Shown here piece after piece: positions 8,901-18,899 of a stretch of 64,000 nucleotides of DNA. The DNA lies in NCBI GenBank assembly GCA_033675265.1, contig JAUJYZ010000135.1, positions 1 to 64,000 on the forward strand. Reading direction: 5' to 3'. Source of the stretch: Actinostola sp. cb2023 (lineage: Eukaryota > Cnidaria > Anthozoa > Actiniaria > Actinostolidae). Every line of letters begins with the position of its first letter. Position 1 is the stretch's first letter. The notes under the pieces were generated by a model. The model had not been told where the DNA came from and did not search any database. It saw nothing but the letters and a program-made list of their open reading frames with translations. The position numbers and the translations under genes are program-made.

Positions 8901-11579
8901 TGACAACAGCAAACAGTCAGTTAAATCTATAAAGAAATACAGTGAACGTTCAATTTTTAACTGGTTCAAATGTTTCACTGATAACAATTTCATACATCCC
9001 TATTTATAAATAGTCCAAGAAATACTAAAAGTCTCTCATTTTTGCTAGTATAGTTGTATCATTAATTTACTGGCAATAATCAGAAGCCCATAAGTAGGAG
9101 CATCTATGCTACATGTTGAGTCATAGCGTGTTCTTACAGACTTTCGTGAATTAAAGGATTGTCCGAATTGATTCAGCCATCGAAATTCTCAAGTGTTATC
9201 AGCATTGGTTTGCTGACTGTGTAGGAAGTAAATAGCGATACGCGAAAATCACAAATAACTCTTGGAGAATGCTGGAAATAGCATTTCCGAGCCTCTAGAT
9301 TTCAAAATTTTCTGGGGGAGCATGCCCCCATACCCCCCTACCGGCTCACACCCTACGACGCTCGCTACGCGTCTCCCCCACCGCTTGGCCTTTGCTACGG
9401 CCCTGGTTCACTTTAGTGGACCAGCAAAAAAAAGGCTAGCTACGCTCCTGGCGTCAATAAACACCGGACATGGACAATTATAATCAGTCGACTCTCTGAT
9501 GGAGAATGTATACCTTGAAAGAGCTTTATGATTATCCACCCCCCTTTGTAAAATCCTAGATCCGCCCATACTTGTATAATGTTATTTTCAGTATTTTTGT
9601 CTTTTTAAAAATTCACTACTAGTTAAAAAAATCGAATAATAACTAATTAACTCAATACACAGATTATAAATCCCTACACCAAGATATCATTAACATCCAC
9701 AAAATATCTTTTTGACAGTTAGGATTTGTTTTCCTTGGGCGTAGGTCCTTGTGGTGGACCAAAAAAAACTCTTGCTTGAACCGATGGAAAAAGTACCTGT
9801 GCGACAATGGCGAAACCTTAACAATGCCTATACACCGAATTCATAATGGCGTATTTTTTAAGCTTGGCAATATGATCTACGTTTTCTAGTACAAATGATC
9901 ACTGTCATCTAAAAATAGTACCTATAGAAATAAACACTTTGCTGTAGACAAAATATCATCGGAGTTATGACAGATCATGAATAGAGAGTTTTGTATGTAT
10001 TTTTCAAGTGAGTCCTCACCAACGTTGTTTTGGTGCAATTTCACAATTTCAAATGTTGATATCTTCTCAAGGATTCTATTATTTGGTTTCAAAACCACAC
10101 ACATGGTATTTAGATGATCACATAAATATTCTATCAAATATTTACTTTTCCCAAAATGATATTATTATTATTATTATATGTTTTGGCTTTTATGCAAATT
10201 AGAAAGCAGCCAATTATGAATTCGGTCTATAACAGATAGCTAGAACCTGATCTGAGTGCGTTTTTCAAATGAATGGGCACAGAAGGGGCATGCTCGAGGA
10301 TCCAGCGGTTTTTGTCCGCGCTCCGAAGTCACCGGCCCGAAACAACCCGCTGGATAAATTACCTACTAGTACGAGTTCTGGGGCGTGATACGCTCTCAAG
10401 CGGATTTAGTATGGCTCGCATTTCAGACCCTAAAGAAATGTCAAAAATGAAGTGATAACTGAAGTCCAGATTGTTCATAATGATATATACGCTGAAAAAC
10501 TCTGTATTCCGTACTCGTGGTGCGTATTCTTTCAGTTGGCGGGTACTTGTAGCTTCAAATCGTTTTCTGGCCTCCCAATTCAAACAACACATTTACCAGC
10601 GCTAAGGATCGGATATCACTAGCAAAAATATCAAGCTTTTGCGCCATATCCTGTCGGTAGCTGTGCAAATAACATATCATCCTTTTTTTTTTAAACGATA
10701 ATTAAACGCTTCGAGAACCATGAAGTTCCAGCTTTAGGAAATCGATCCCGTGGAAAAAACTAGAGTACGTGATCGATCGCATCACGCAAATGCATTTCTT
10801 TAAAACATCCGTCAACATGGACGCTATCTTTGAAAATTATGGTCGAGTTTTGATTGGCCCTCTTTTTTACCCTCAAAAAGAGGGCCAATCAAAATCAAGA
10901 TTCGTATCACGCCACAGAACTCGTAATAGCAGGTAATTTATCCAGCGGGTTGTTTCGGCCGGGTGACTTCGGAGCGCGGACAAAAACCGCTGGATCCTCG
11001 AGCATGCAGAAGGGGGGGTCTTGAAATTTTTACCAATTTCAAAGGGGGGTTTTTCAGAATTTTTTTGCATTTAAGAGGGGGGTTCCAGAAACAAAAACCT
11101 AAGAAATGAACTCTCCTCCAGCCCCCCCCCCCCCCCCCCACCCCCCCTCCCACCCCCCCCCACCCCCTCCCAATATTTAATGACCGGTCCCTTAGCTATA
11201 TATAGTTTATACATGTACACATGTATGTACCTTGATGTTGTTCGTTCAAACACAACATTTCCTGCATCCTTTTCACCAATTCTGGCTTTCTGAGAAGCGT
11301 TTTCATAGCCTTACTACCTCCATCACTAGTCCATGCATGGTCAATCAGATAAACATCCTGGTCTTTGACCAAACGAGACTTGCTACGCAAAGACCATCTT
11401 CCTCCAGCAGTCTCATCGCATTTGTGAAGCTCAAATATCGATCCAGCATCGTGGATCTCTTTTGGAGCTAATTTACTATAAAGACTTGTCCACAGTTGTT
11501 CTGGTAGACCAATAGACAGCAGCTGACGGTGGTGAATATCAACGAAATTCTCCCAAGTGATACACTGTTTGTCCGCCAT
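5938..11579 (-). CDS. TTLL12: TTLL12-like protein with inserted UBA-like and NudC-type CS domains (5' exons only)
   Basis: Four coding exons read right to left: A 11231-11579, B 7876-8348, C 7645-7776, D 5938-6684. All have GT donors and AG acceptors, and phases join in frame (A to B phase 1; B to C and C to D phase 0), giving 567 residues before the next donor. Exon A resembles the TTLL12 N-terminus (VYLIDHAWTSDGG). Exon D resembles the TTLL12 middle (VLEAMWCYNQTYQ, LWYIMDEVGSALSHS) and reaches the start of the tubulin-tyrosine-ligase fold. Exons B and C add about 200 residues: a UBA-like segment (residues about 117-155, LAGVSLEKAKECLDKSNNDL), an acidic linker, then a CS/NudC domain (SWHETDEGDGSITV ... 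IIDGEFYSRIQPDECFW). Start chosen at ATGGCGGAC (11579); an upstream in-frame ATG at 11633 would add 18 residues. The C-terminal ligase half and stop codon are not found to the left, so the gene continues outside the window or is truncated. Human TTLL12 is a catalytically atypical family member. Confidence 0.85.
6740..7000. mobile_element. MITE family M3, copy 1 (TTLL12 intron)
   Basis: Inverted segments TGTACAGGGTTAGCCTCGAG and TCGAGGCTAACCCTGTACA lie inside outer ends with AACCGCTGTAC and GACAGCGGTCAT. Two more copies lie at about 42885-43150 and 52488-52740 in the opposite orientation. Interior matches include AAACATTTTTGAATTGCACGG. Confidence 0.82.
7149..7251. mobile_element. Short hairpin element
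   Basis: TCCTGAAAGCCAGATTA on the left pairs loosely with TAATTGGCCTTTCAGGA on the right, and an inner TAATCC/GGATTA pair is present. It resembles common degenerate animal hairpin MITEs; boundaries are approximate. Confidence 0.5.
7297..7537. mobile_element. 241-bp MITE, TA target
   Basis: Ends GGGCCATTTATACGAGACC and GGTCTCGTATAATTGGCCC are inverted copies, flanked by TA (7295-7296, 7538-7539). Inside, GCGGCTTACATAAGA units are repeated. Lies in a TTLL12 intron. Confidence 0.85.
7645..8348 (-). other. Exons B and C of TTLL12: UBA-like plus NudC/CS insert
   Basis: Exon B (7876-8348) begins after TTTTTCAG and ends before GTACTAAG. Exon C (7645-7776) begins after TTATTAAG and ends before GTGAGTG. 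Across the B-C junction the frame reads LGIK then GSQTIIDGEF, matching the strand order of NudC-type p23/CS domains, with the conserved W of the ECFWTF segment. Exon A cannot splice directly to exon D without a frameshift (phase 1 to phase 0), so the insert must be included for an intact product. A nested separate gene is less likely because no start codon context or stop lies at its ends. Confidence 0.8.
7779..7808. repeat. TAA microsatellite
   Basis: About nine TAA units end right at the acceptor side of TTLL12 exon C, so the acceptor AG (TTATTAAG) is formed by the last repeat unit. Confidence 0.8.
8440..8630. repeat. Imperfect repeat rich in GCGAGACTTCGAGAC
   Basis: Words TTTTGCGAGACTTCGAGAC, AAACGAGACTTCGAGACC and TTTTGCGAGACTTTTTTGCG recur in 190 bp. 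It creates overlapping open frames on both strands that are not gene-like. Probably part of a transposon in the TTLL12 intron. Confidence 0.55.
8700..8840. repeat. G-rich repeat, left partner of an inverted pair
   Basis: CCGGTCATTAAATATCGGG followed by G runs and GGCTGGAGGAGA recurs in inverted orientation at about 11100-11192. Together they could be the ends of an insertion of about 2.5 kb in the TTLL12 intron. Confidence 0.5.
9079..10279. other. TTLL12 intron, mostly featureless
   Basis: Contains a solo degenerate terminus (AGAAGCCCATAAGTAGGAGC at 9082) of the CAGGAGCCC transposon family and a fragment (9280-9340) of the GGGGCGGATCTAG MITE family, otherwise nothing recognisable. Confidence 0.45.
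10289..11006. mobile_element. 718-bp nonautonomous Mutator-like element
   Basis: Ends CATGCTCGAGGATCCAGCGG and complement form TIRs of about 100 bp (10289-10390 and 10900-11006). The 9-bp duplication CAGAAGGGG flanks both sides (10280-10288, 11007-11015), the size typical of Mutator-like elements. A truncated copy of the left 350 bp lies at 60397-60750. No transposase frame. Confidence 0.85.
11121..11172. repeat. C-rich low-complexity tract
   Basis: About 50 bp of almost pure C interrupted by single A and T, in the inverted partner of the G-rich repeat at 8700. Confidence 0.85.
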
Positions 11580-11856
11580 TGCATGTTGCATGTGGGAGAG
11601 CACGTGGTAGAGGAAGTAACACAGGAATCCCATCGTGCAAATATTTAAAAAAACATTTATTATCAGTGTAAATTTTTAAGGCAGTTAAAGTTGAGTTTAT
11701 TTACGTTGCTCAAATGTTTGTAGCTGCAGAGAAGGTGTTGTAGCTTGGTATATATTTAGCGGTATTTAAAAAATAGTAGACTCATTTGGAACCAAGAAAG
11801 GTTGGAGTGGGGTTCCTGTGGTACACGAGTGATCGCTGGCTCAGTTTCGTTTCAAG
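11580..11856. promoter_or_regulatory. Probable bidirectional TTLL12/EAPP promoter
   Basis: Only 277 bp separate the chosen start codons of the divergently arranged TTLL12 and EAPP. EAPP starts in CAAGATGGCGGAC, a YY1-like context; TTLL12 starts in CAATGGCGGAC. No TATA word is obvious near either start. Confidence 0.6.
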
Positions 11857-14485
11857 ATGGCGGACGATGGATACAACATTGGCGAAGAAAGTGATTCAGA
11901 TAATGAAGTTGGATGGGAAAGGTAGAACACATTATTGTACAGTAATCTTTAACATTTACAGGCCTCTCTGGTTACCAGCCTACTTACCTACCTAGCTTAC
12001 TTCAATAATTACATGTACTAACATGGCGCATGCATGTTCATTTCGCTGCAGCCCTGACGAAGAAGAAGGACTTCACACAACTGACTTCATTGACGATAAA
12101 CACGAGATTAATGATGGTGACACTGAAGTTGATTTTGAAACAGAAATGCAGAGAGAACTTGATGCTGCAATAATACTTCAATCTGATCAGGTTCAAACTA
12201 CTCAAGGTACAGCATGTAAAATAAGCTTTAAGCTTATGTAACTTAAGCTTACGTACTTCTAGCAGGGCCGTACATAACCCAAAATTCAAGGGGGGGGGGG
12301 GGGGGGCAGTACGTATATAACAGCAAAAATAAATAAAAATAGTACAGTTCTCAGTACTTTTTGGTATCTTTTTCGCCCTGCTAGGGGGGGGGGGGACAAA
12401 CTGCCCCCCCCCCCCCTGCCCCTGTGCTGTGTACGGCCCTGGTCTAGAGTCCCTACATTGTACTAGTACTAGTACTAGTACTACTACATGTACATGCCTA
12501 TGGCTATGAGGTCCTAGTTGTATAGTTGTAGTGTAGATGCATGTCCCCTTAATGTGTATTATGACATTTATACCTACTGCCGTCCTAGCCTAACCCAGGG
12601 GCGGATCTAGAGATTTTTCAGGGGCCGGAAGGCCCCTTTTTCTAGGGGGGTGTGGGGGCATGCTCCCCCAAAAAAATTTGAAATCTAGAAGCTCGAAAAT
12701 GCAATTTCCATCCATTCTGGGCATCAAATGGTGGGGAAACGTGGGCGAATATGTATCGGGCCCAACTCAAAGGGGGGGGCACCGGGCCCCCATGCCCCCC
12801 CCCCTTGGATCTGCCCCTGTAAACCCCCCCCCCCCTAGCTGGCCCACTTGAACTGTTTGTATGCTGGCCACATTTTCCAATGAAATTTTAAGTTTACACG
12901 TATAGAACTGTCACACATAAACTGTAAACTGTATTACTACTGGGGTGTAACTTTTACAGTTGCAAATACCTAATTACTACTAACGTTAGATGCTGACTGG
13001 GTTGAATATCTGACATTAGCTTCTGTTAACAACATAAATTAATGCATCAATTGATAACAATTGAATTTGTTTTATCATAGTTAGTACATTGTAGTTATAA
13101 CTAAAGTTTTATCAAGAAGGATTAATGGTATATGGGTATGTCTTGTTTGTTGGCCGTAGGTTGTGGCCCCAGCACTTCAAATGATGATTCCTTAGAAGTC
13201 ACAACACTCCAAAATGCCGAAGTTTATGATAAAGATTACTTCAGCTCTGGTTCAGAGGATGGTGATCTAGTTGGTGGGGTTCCTTCAAAGTCAAAACAGC
13301 GACGCAAGGTCTTGTCTAATGATGAATTATTCTATGATCCTAACATGGATGATAATGATGAAAAATGGGTGACAAAACAAAGACAAATGAATTCAATCAT
13401 AGGTACGACAATGTTATACTGAAGAACTAGAACATAAGGCAGCGTGCTTTACCAAGTTATCTACATTTACATCCTACATCCCACATCTGTGCTTATAGAA
13501 GCATGTGTGAATTAGCCACTTTAGAAATGAGTGGAGGACTGGGAACGAGTTTTAAGAATTAATCTAATTAAAAAATGAACCCCTTCACAAGAAAGAGCAT
13601 ATCAGAATTAGTAAGTTTTAAGAGTTTGATAGGGTTTGGAGAAGCAGCAACTGAACTGCAGACATTTAAAAACTGCAAAAATTACAAAGAAATGCATGGT
13701 TACTTGGGACAAGCGTCCCTACTGAACATACATTTCTTTGTAATTTTTGTGATTTTTGGAAAGCTGTAACTCGTTCAATATCTAATAAAACCTTTTGAAA
13801 CTTTGTAATAATGCTAATTCTGATATGCATGAAAGTGTGAACATCTTTTTAAAAGCGTAGAGTTATGAATCAGCTGCGTTCGGGTTAGCTCTTATTTGCC
13901 ATGCTGTCTTAGATGTGACTGATTAGTAACTCTGCGCTTGAAATGCTAGTACTAATTACTTAGTATTTTCTAATCCACCAATATATCTACAATTTTTTTA
14001 AATTTATTACTATAAATATATTTAAATTACAGTTTTTTACCATATACATGTATAAAGTTCAGATATTATTTAACTATTTTATATTTTTTATTTTTATACA
14101 ATCACTTTATATTATATTATATTATATTCTTGTAACTGAAAAGCCCATATTGGGAGTTACATTAAACTATGTATGTATGTATGTACATGTATGCTCTTTC
14201 TTGTGATGGGGTTCATTTGTTAATTAGATTAATTCTTAAAACTCGTTCCCAGTCCTTCACTCATTTCTAAAGTGGCTAATTGGAAGAAGACGAGAGAAGT
14301 GTTAGGAGAAGCACAAGTTGTAGCCGAGTGCTTCTCACACTTCTCGGAGTCTTCTTCCAATTCCCAAGTGCTTCTATAACTTGATAAAGCACAGTTGCAG
14401 ATTTTACTAGTTATTTTATAAAATACAATTACAACAATGCTTGAATATCTGCATGCTGTGTACTCTCATAGAGCATCCAGCATAT

Positions 14486-14570
<85 letters not shown>

Positions 14571-16700
14571 ACTCAGGGGTATCAGTGACTGGGAGGTGCG
14601 AATGAGGCCAAAGTCCATTACGCAAAAAAACAAGACCCAAAATTTTTTTATCAACCCCAAGAAAAGTCCTTGCCAAAATCTTTATATCAAAAAAAGTCCA
14701 CCAGAAAATTGATAACCCCAAAAAAGTCCCAAGCCAAGAATTTCAAACCCCAAAAAGGTCTTTGCACCTCCCCGTCACTGATACCCCTGAGCACCCCCCC
14801 CCCCCCCCCCCCCCTGGGCATATGCATCCTTTGGCAAATCAGAGCGCATCATTGTAATGTCATAGTTATTTTAGAAAGCATTATAGAAACTGTGTCTGAA
14901 AACCTTCACAATTTAACTGTCACATTTCCAAAGCAAAAGCATTATCAAAGCAGCATGATGTATTCATGAGGCTGCCATGTGCATAAGCTTCCAGGTTATT
15001 GGCTTCTACTTTGTCAGTCTTCTAAGTCCAACGAGAATAGTAAAACCAATACTCTGTGGTAGCTCTCTGGGCTACAGCTTCTCTGATTGCAGGTTGTTTT
15101 CTTGTATTGTGAGCAGTGAAGTTTTCCATTCTCATCAAAGCTGTGCATTGTCCTTCCGTTGACTGTAATACCGAGTTGCTCTTTTCATTTCTGGAGTTCA
15201 TTTTGTCACTGCTGCTTGATAAGGCGGTGGAGTCACATGACCTCTTAGTGCAAATCCTAAATTGCTTCCAAATGGTTTGTATTGCTGCAGCAGTTGTTAC
15301 AAGTACATGACTTAACATGCCTTCTTTGTTGATTTAGAAAAAAGTAAAAAGAACAAAGCTCAATCAAACTTGAAGTCCAACCGTGATGTCAGCAAACCTC
15401 CCAGCAGTGATGCTATTCTGTCATGTCCAGCGTGTCTGACAATGTTGTGCATTGATTGTCAAAGGTACATGTATTTGTTGTGGTGTAATTCTGACATTGA
15501 AAACAAAATGGATTTTATTAATAAGCTTAATAAATTTACATACTTCTGTCTCACACTGCGGTCAAATGTCTGAAAGCTAAACAAATTACTTCAAAGTTAA
15601 GCTCTAAAATTCTACAGGTTAAAGATTATCTTATTTTCTATAAACTACGAGTTTACCCTTTTTTTATCAAAAAAGTTATAGGAGTTTGTAGTTATGTTTG
15701 GCAAGCCAAAATGGTTGACTGTCTTTACAGTGCATGCACAGATGTTTGACCGCAGTGTGGCATAGCCTGGCAGTTCGGAACTGCCAAGCTACACAGGCTA
15801 ATTGGCTAATAGGCTACTGTATTTCCTGCCGTTTATTTAAAATTTGAAGTTTTAGAGGGGTGTTTATTAGAGGGAGACGTTTAAAAGAGGGGGGGCGTAT
15901 ATTTCGAAACTCCAAATTTTGCCTCTGAAACGTATCCCGAGTCATCAACAATACGATGAAAAACATAAGCGGTAATGAGTCAGTTGTAGACATTTAAAGA
16001 ATAAAAACAGGAATCTTTCAATGTCAGGGTATGTTTTTCATGTCTATTCTAATAATTGCCCCCATTTGAGTGGGTGCCTCTAATATACGCCCCCTTTCGA
16101 GAGGGTGTCTCTAATAAACACCCCTCTATGGGGAGGCGTCTTCTATGGGGGGGGGGGGGGGGCGTTTATTAGAAGGGGGCGTTTAAAAGAGGGAGTCGTA
16201 TATTAATGGTTTTTCTCCTGAAGGGGGGCGTTTATTGGAGGGAGGCATTTATTGGAGGCTGGGCGTTTATTTGAGGAAATACGGTAATACATTTTGTAAT
16301 GCCTGGTGACAGAAGTATGCAAATACAAATGTACATTACAGGTGGTCACAGTTAATTTGAGTGTCGTACTGTAAAAACTTAATACTTATGTTGCATACTT
16401 ATGTTGTATACACTCTATCTTGTTAGACACGATACATACAAGAACCAATACAGAGCAATGTTTGTCATGAACTGCTCAGTTGTAAAAGATGAAATTCTAA
16501 GATACAAAGAACAACGACACAAGCACAGAGGAAAGTTAAAAGGAAAGCTTGTGCCTGAAGCCATGGAAACCCAGCAGAGCACTGCACAAGACAGTGAAAT
16601 ATATCACCCTGTAAAATGCAGTGAATGTGGAACAGAAGTTGCAGTTATTGACTGTGACGAAGTGTATCATTTCTTTGATGTTCTTACAAGTTATGCATAG
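11857..16700 (+). CDS. EAPP: E2F-associated phosphoprotein (EAPP)
   Basis: Five exons: 11857-11921, 12052-12206, 13160-13402, 15338-15464, 16427-16700, all GT-AG, total 864 nt, giving 287 residues and a TAG stop; the human protein is about 285. Order: acidic N-terminus (MADDGYNIGEESDSDNEVGW), FETEMQRELDAA, a second acidic block (YDKDYFSSGSEDGD), the conserved LSNDELFYDPNMDDNDEKWV, a Cys-rich segment with two CxxC pairs (LSCPACLTMLCIDCQR), YRAMFVMNCSVVKDEILRYK, a basic patch, and the C-terminal IYHPVKCSECGTEVAVIDC plus VYHFFDVLTSYA. EAPP is a nuclear protein that interacts with E2F factors. Every splice phase closes and no break is visible. Introns contain several MITEs. Confidence 0.95.
12263..12441. 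mobile_element. MITE, CAGGGCCGTAC ends
   Basis: CAGGGCCGTACATA at 12263 and GTACGGCCCTG ending 12441 are inverted termini; interior is G/C homopolymers. Located in EAPP intron 2. The target duplication is not clean. hAT-like by its CAGGG terminus. Confidence 0.65.
12596..12819. mobile_element. hAT-like MITE, CAGGGGCGGATC ends
   Basis: CAGGGGCGGATCTAG on the left and TTGGATCTGCCCCTG on the right frame 224 bp of G/C-rich sequence in EAPP intron 2. Related interior sequence recurs at 9262-9340. Confidence 0.7.
13446..14391. mobile_element. TIR element in EAPP intron 3
   Basis: TGCTTTACCAAGTTAT plus ATAGAAGCA and GCCACTTTAGAAATGAGTGG (13446-13575) recur inverted at 14217-14391 (TTATAGAAGC, CACTCATTTCTAAAGTGG). 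The right arm has gained an extra hairpin at about 14280-14362 with loop word GTAGCCGAG. About 946 bp in total; no transposase frame. Confidence 0.7.
14486..14569. repeat. Run of 84 G
   Basis: Uninterrupted G tract. A matching C tract of about 22 lies at 14793-14814 on the other side of the MITE at 14574-14790, and GCATATG words flank both, so the two tracts are unequal partners of one inverted repeat. Confidence 0.95.
14574..14790. mobile_element. hAT-like MITE, CAGGGGTATCAGTGAC ends
   Basis: CAGGGGTATCAGTGAC at 14574 and GTCACTGATACCCCTG ending 14790 are exact inverted termini. Interior is rich in AAAAAAGTCC units. Lies in EAPP intron 3. Confidence 0.8.
15827..16284. mobile_element. TA-target element with GGGCGTTTATTAG repeats
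   Basis: CTGTATTTCCTGCCGTTTATTT on the left is inverted at GTTTATTTGAGGAAATACGG on the right, with TA on each side (15825-15826, 16285-16286). Inside, G-rich units around GGGCGTTTATTAGAGGG occur many times in both orientations. Located in EAPP intron 4. Confidence 0.7.
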
Positions 16701-16861
16701 TATTTATTGCTCGTTGCAACTTGCTGCCATTTTGTATTATAACAACTCAGTCCAGACAGAATTATATGTGTTATATGATAAGTAGTCTCCCTCGCATCTG
16801 TTCTTAGTTCCGTCATGCAACGTTCCCGGACTAAGTGATAAGTGGTGGATTTAAGTAATAC

Positions 16862-17181
16862 AGGCAACAAAATCGTGCAACTTGTTGCACAACATTGTTG
16901 CGTTGCAAGTTGCAGAGCGATGTTTCTCATATTGCCATCGTTTGTGCAACTTGTTGCACAACACATTTTCGTGTTGCAGGTTGCAAAACTTTGTTGCGCA
17001 AAGTAGCAGCTCTTTCTACTTCATGCAACAAAGTTTTGCAACCTGCAACACTGAAAATTTAATTTGTTGCGCGACAAGTTGTGCGAACGATGGTAATACG
17101 AGAAACATTGCTCTGCAACTTACAACGTAACAATCTGAACAATGTTGCGCGACAAGTTGCACGATTTTGTTGCTCGTATTA
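16862..17181. mobile_element. Palindromic MITE with GCAACTTGTTGC words
   Basis: GCAACAAAATCGTGCAACTT on the left is repeated inverted at the right (AAGTTGCACGATTTTGTTGC). Almost the whole 320 bp folds back on itself, with centre near 17015. Confidence 0.85.
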
Positions 17182-17593
17182 CCGCACCTTTAGTAATCAA
17201 AGTACTCAAGAATTCCTCTGATGACCTTTCTCCTACTTTTCCTTGTACAGTTTGCAGTTATCAATTCTTACCCAAATCTGAATAAAAAATCCATATTTTT
17301 TAGCTGAAAAAATAAAGTGGATCGAAGTAAAGGAAACATTAAACAAAGCCTTATCAGGGCTGAACCAAATCCGAACCAAGTTCTTCATGCAGTGCAATTC
17401 AACCCTTCCAAGTGTGGATGAGGGATCCTGTAAAATATGTGACTGAAGCGCCAATAGGGTGATCCCCTAGAGGGTCCATGGGCAGTCATTTGGAGAATAA
17501 TTATTATTGTTATTGTTGTGCATATATCAATCCTACATGTATAACACAATAAAAAAGAGTACTTGACTTTTATACTTTATGGCAGTGTAAGTA

Positions 17594-17736
17594 GTTAACA
17601 AATAGTTTACATAGCCTGATATAAACATGAGGGAAGTTTGGGAAGTCAAGAGCTATTACACAGAGCTCGAGACTTCTCCCACACTTTCCCGAGTGTTTAT
17701 ATCAGGCTATGTAAACACGGGAAAACGTTTTCTATT
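17594..17736. mobile_element. Hairpin element with TACATAGCCTGATATAAAC arms
   Basis: TTTACATAGCCTGATATAAA at 17606 pairs with its complement at about 17695-17716, with outer AACAAATAG/CTATTTGTT pairing. Confidence 0.7.
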
Positions 17737-17759
17737 TGTTTTGTAAAATAACGAGATAC

Positions 17760-18250
17760 AAAATTATATTAAAGGTGAAATAAAGCAGCTTTATTAGCCG
17801 AACCAAAAGCTAAATTCTCATAACATCAAAGATGGCTTGAACAGCCAATCGGTGTTCGTTTTATATGAATCGAGCTCGAGCTTGTACATGGCAAAGCATC
17901 AGTTCTTAAAATCAAACGTTTCTTCAACTTTGGTGTTGAAAACTTTGCGATACACCAAAACTATGGATTTTTGATGAAAAAAGAACAAGAATGGTGACAA
18001 ACATGGCAAGAAAGTTGAGGATTTGGTTGTGTTTTTGAAATAACATTTCACTTGAAGTGTGCGTGCTACTGACACCATCGAGTGCGCACTGGGTTTGTTG
18101 TCTTCAGCTGTGTTTACATAGCCTCATGTAAACATAGTGCCTAACCAATCAGAGTGCACATTAGAATTGTGTTATTTTACAATTCCATTTACATCAATCC
18201 TAGATGATGTCCCCAATTTCCATTTTGTGAACTTGATGAAGATTTATTGG
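17760..18250. other. Gene-free stretch
   Basis: Contains a further TTTACATAGCCTCATGTAAA palindrome near 18112 but no gene features. Confidence 0.4.
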
Positions 18251-18260
18251 AGCAATTTTA

Positions 18261-18372
18261 GAATACCCCGTCACTATATCAAGCTCTAGTGGCGGCACTC
18301 TTTGAGAACGACGAATAATACAATAGATTCTTCCAGATTCTATTGTTATGCAAATAATGTGACAGGGTATTC
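18261..18372. mobile_element. 112-bp MITE, TA target
   Basis: GAATACCCCGTCAC and GTGACAGGGTATTC are inverted ends with TA at 18259-18260 and 18373-18374. Confidence 0.8.
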
Positions 18373-18469
18373 TAAAGTCTAGCTGTTTTATTATGAACAT
18401 GAAGTATCATGATCAAGCATGCATACAAACATTTTTATAGTTAGTCCCAATGTATAATACTTGAAAAAT

Positions 18470-18798
18470 CACAGGTAGCCCAAGCTGTGTATCAGTACAT
18501 TATTATAAGAGAATGTATGTGGATAATGTCAATAAAATCAATAAAATAATAAGTTAAAATAAAATTCTCTAATATATTATAAGGTCAGAGAAGGGCTAAT
18601 TTTAAAATGGCTATAACTCGCTCAATTCTCGTCCAAATCGCTTCAAATCTTCACAGGCAATAAAGGAATAATTGAAAACGATACAGACGATTTTATAGAG
18701 GATTTCATTTTAACTTTATGATTTTATTGATTTTATTGACATTATCCACATACATTCTCTTATAATAATGTACTGATACACAGCTTGGGCTACCTGTG
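18470..18798. mobile_element. Palindromic MITE, CACAGG ends, 7-bp duplication
   Basis: Arms of about 95 bp starting CACAGGTAGCCCAAGCTGTG are near-perfect inverted copies. GAAAAAT flanks both ends (18463-18469, 18799-18805). It lies just downstream of the neudesin stop codon. Confidence 0.88.
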
Positions 18799-18899
18799 GA
18801 AAAATATGTTTATTTTTCGATTTCCGGTTGTCCTTGTAATTTTTGGGCTCCCTGTGCTTTTTGAAAAGTTTCATGTTTGACCTGCGGGAAATCAGTCAT

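Noticed and set aside
14416..14721. Poly-proline and poly-glycine frames
   Set aside because: They come from the G84 tract next to a MITE inside an EAPP intron.
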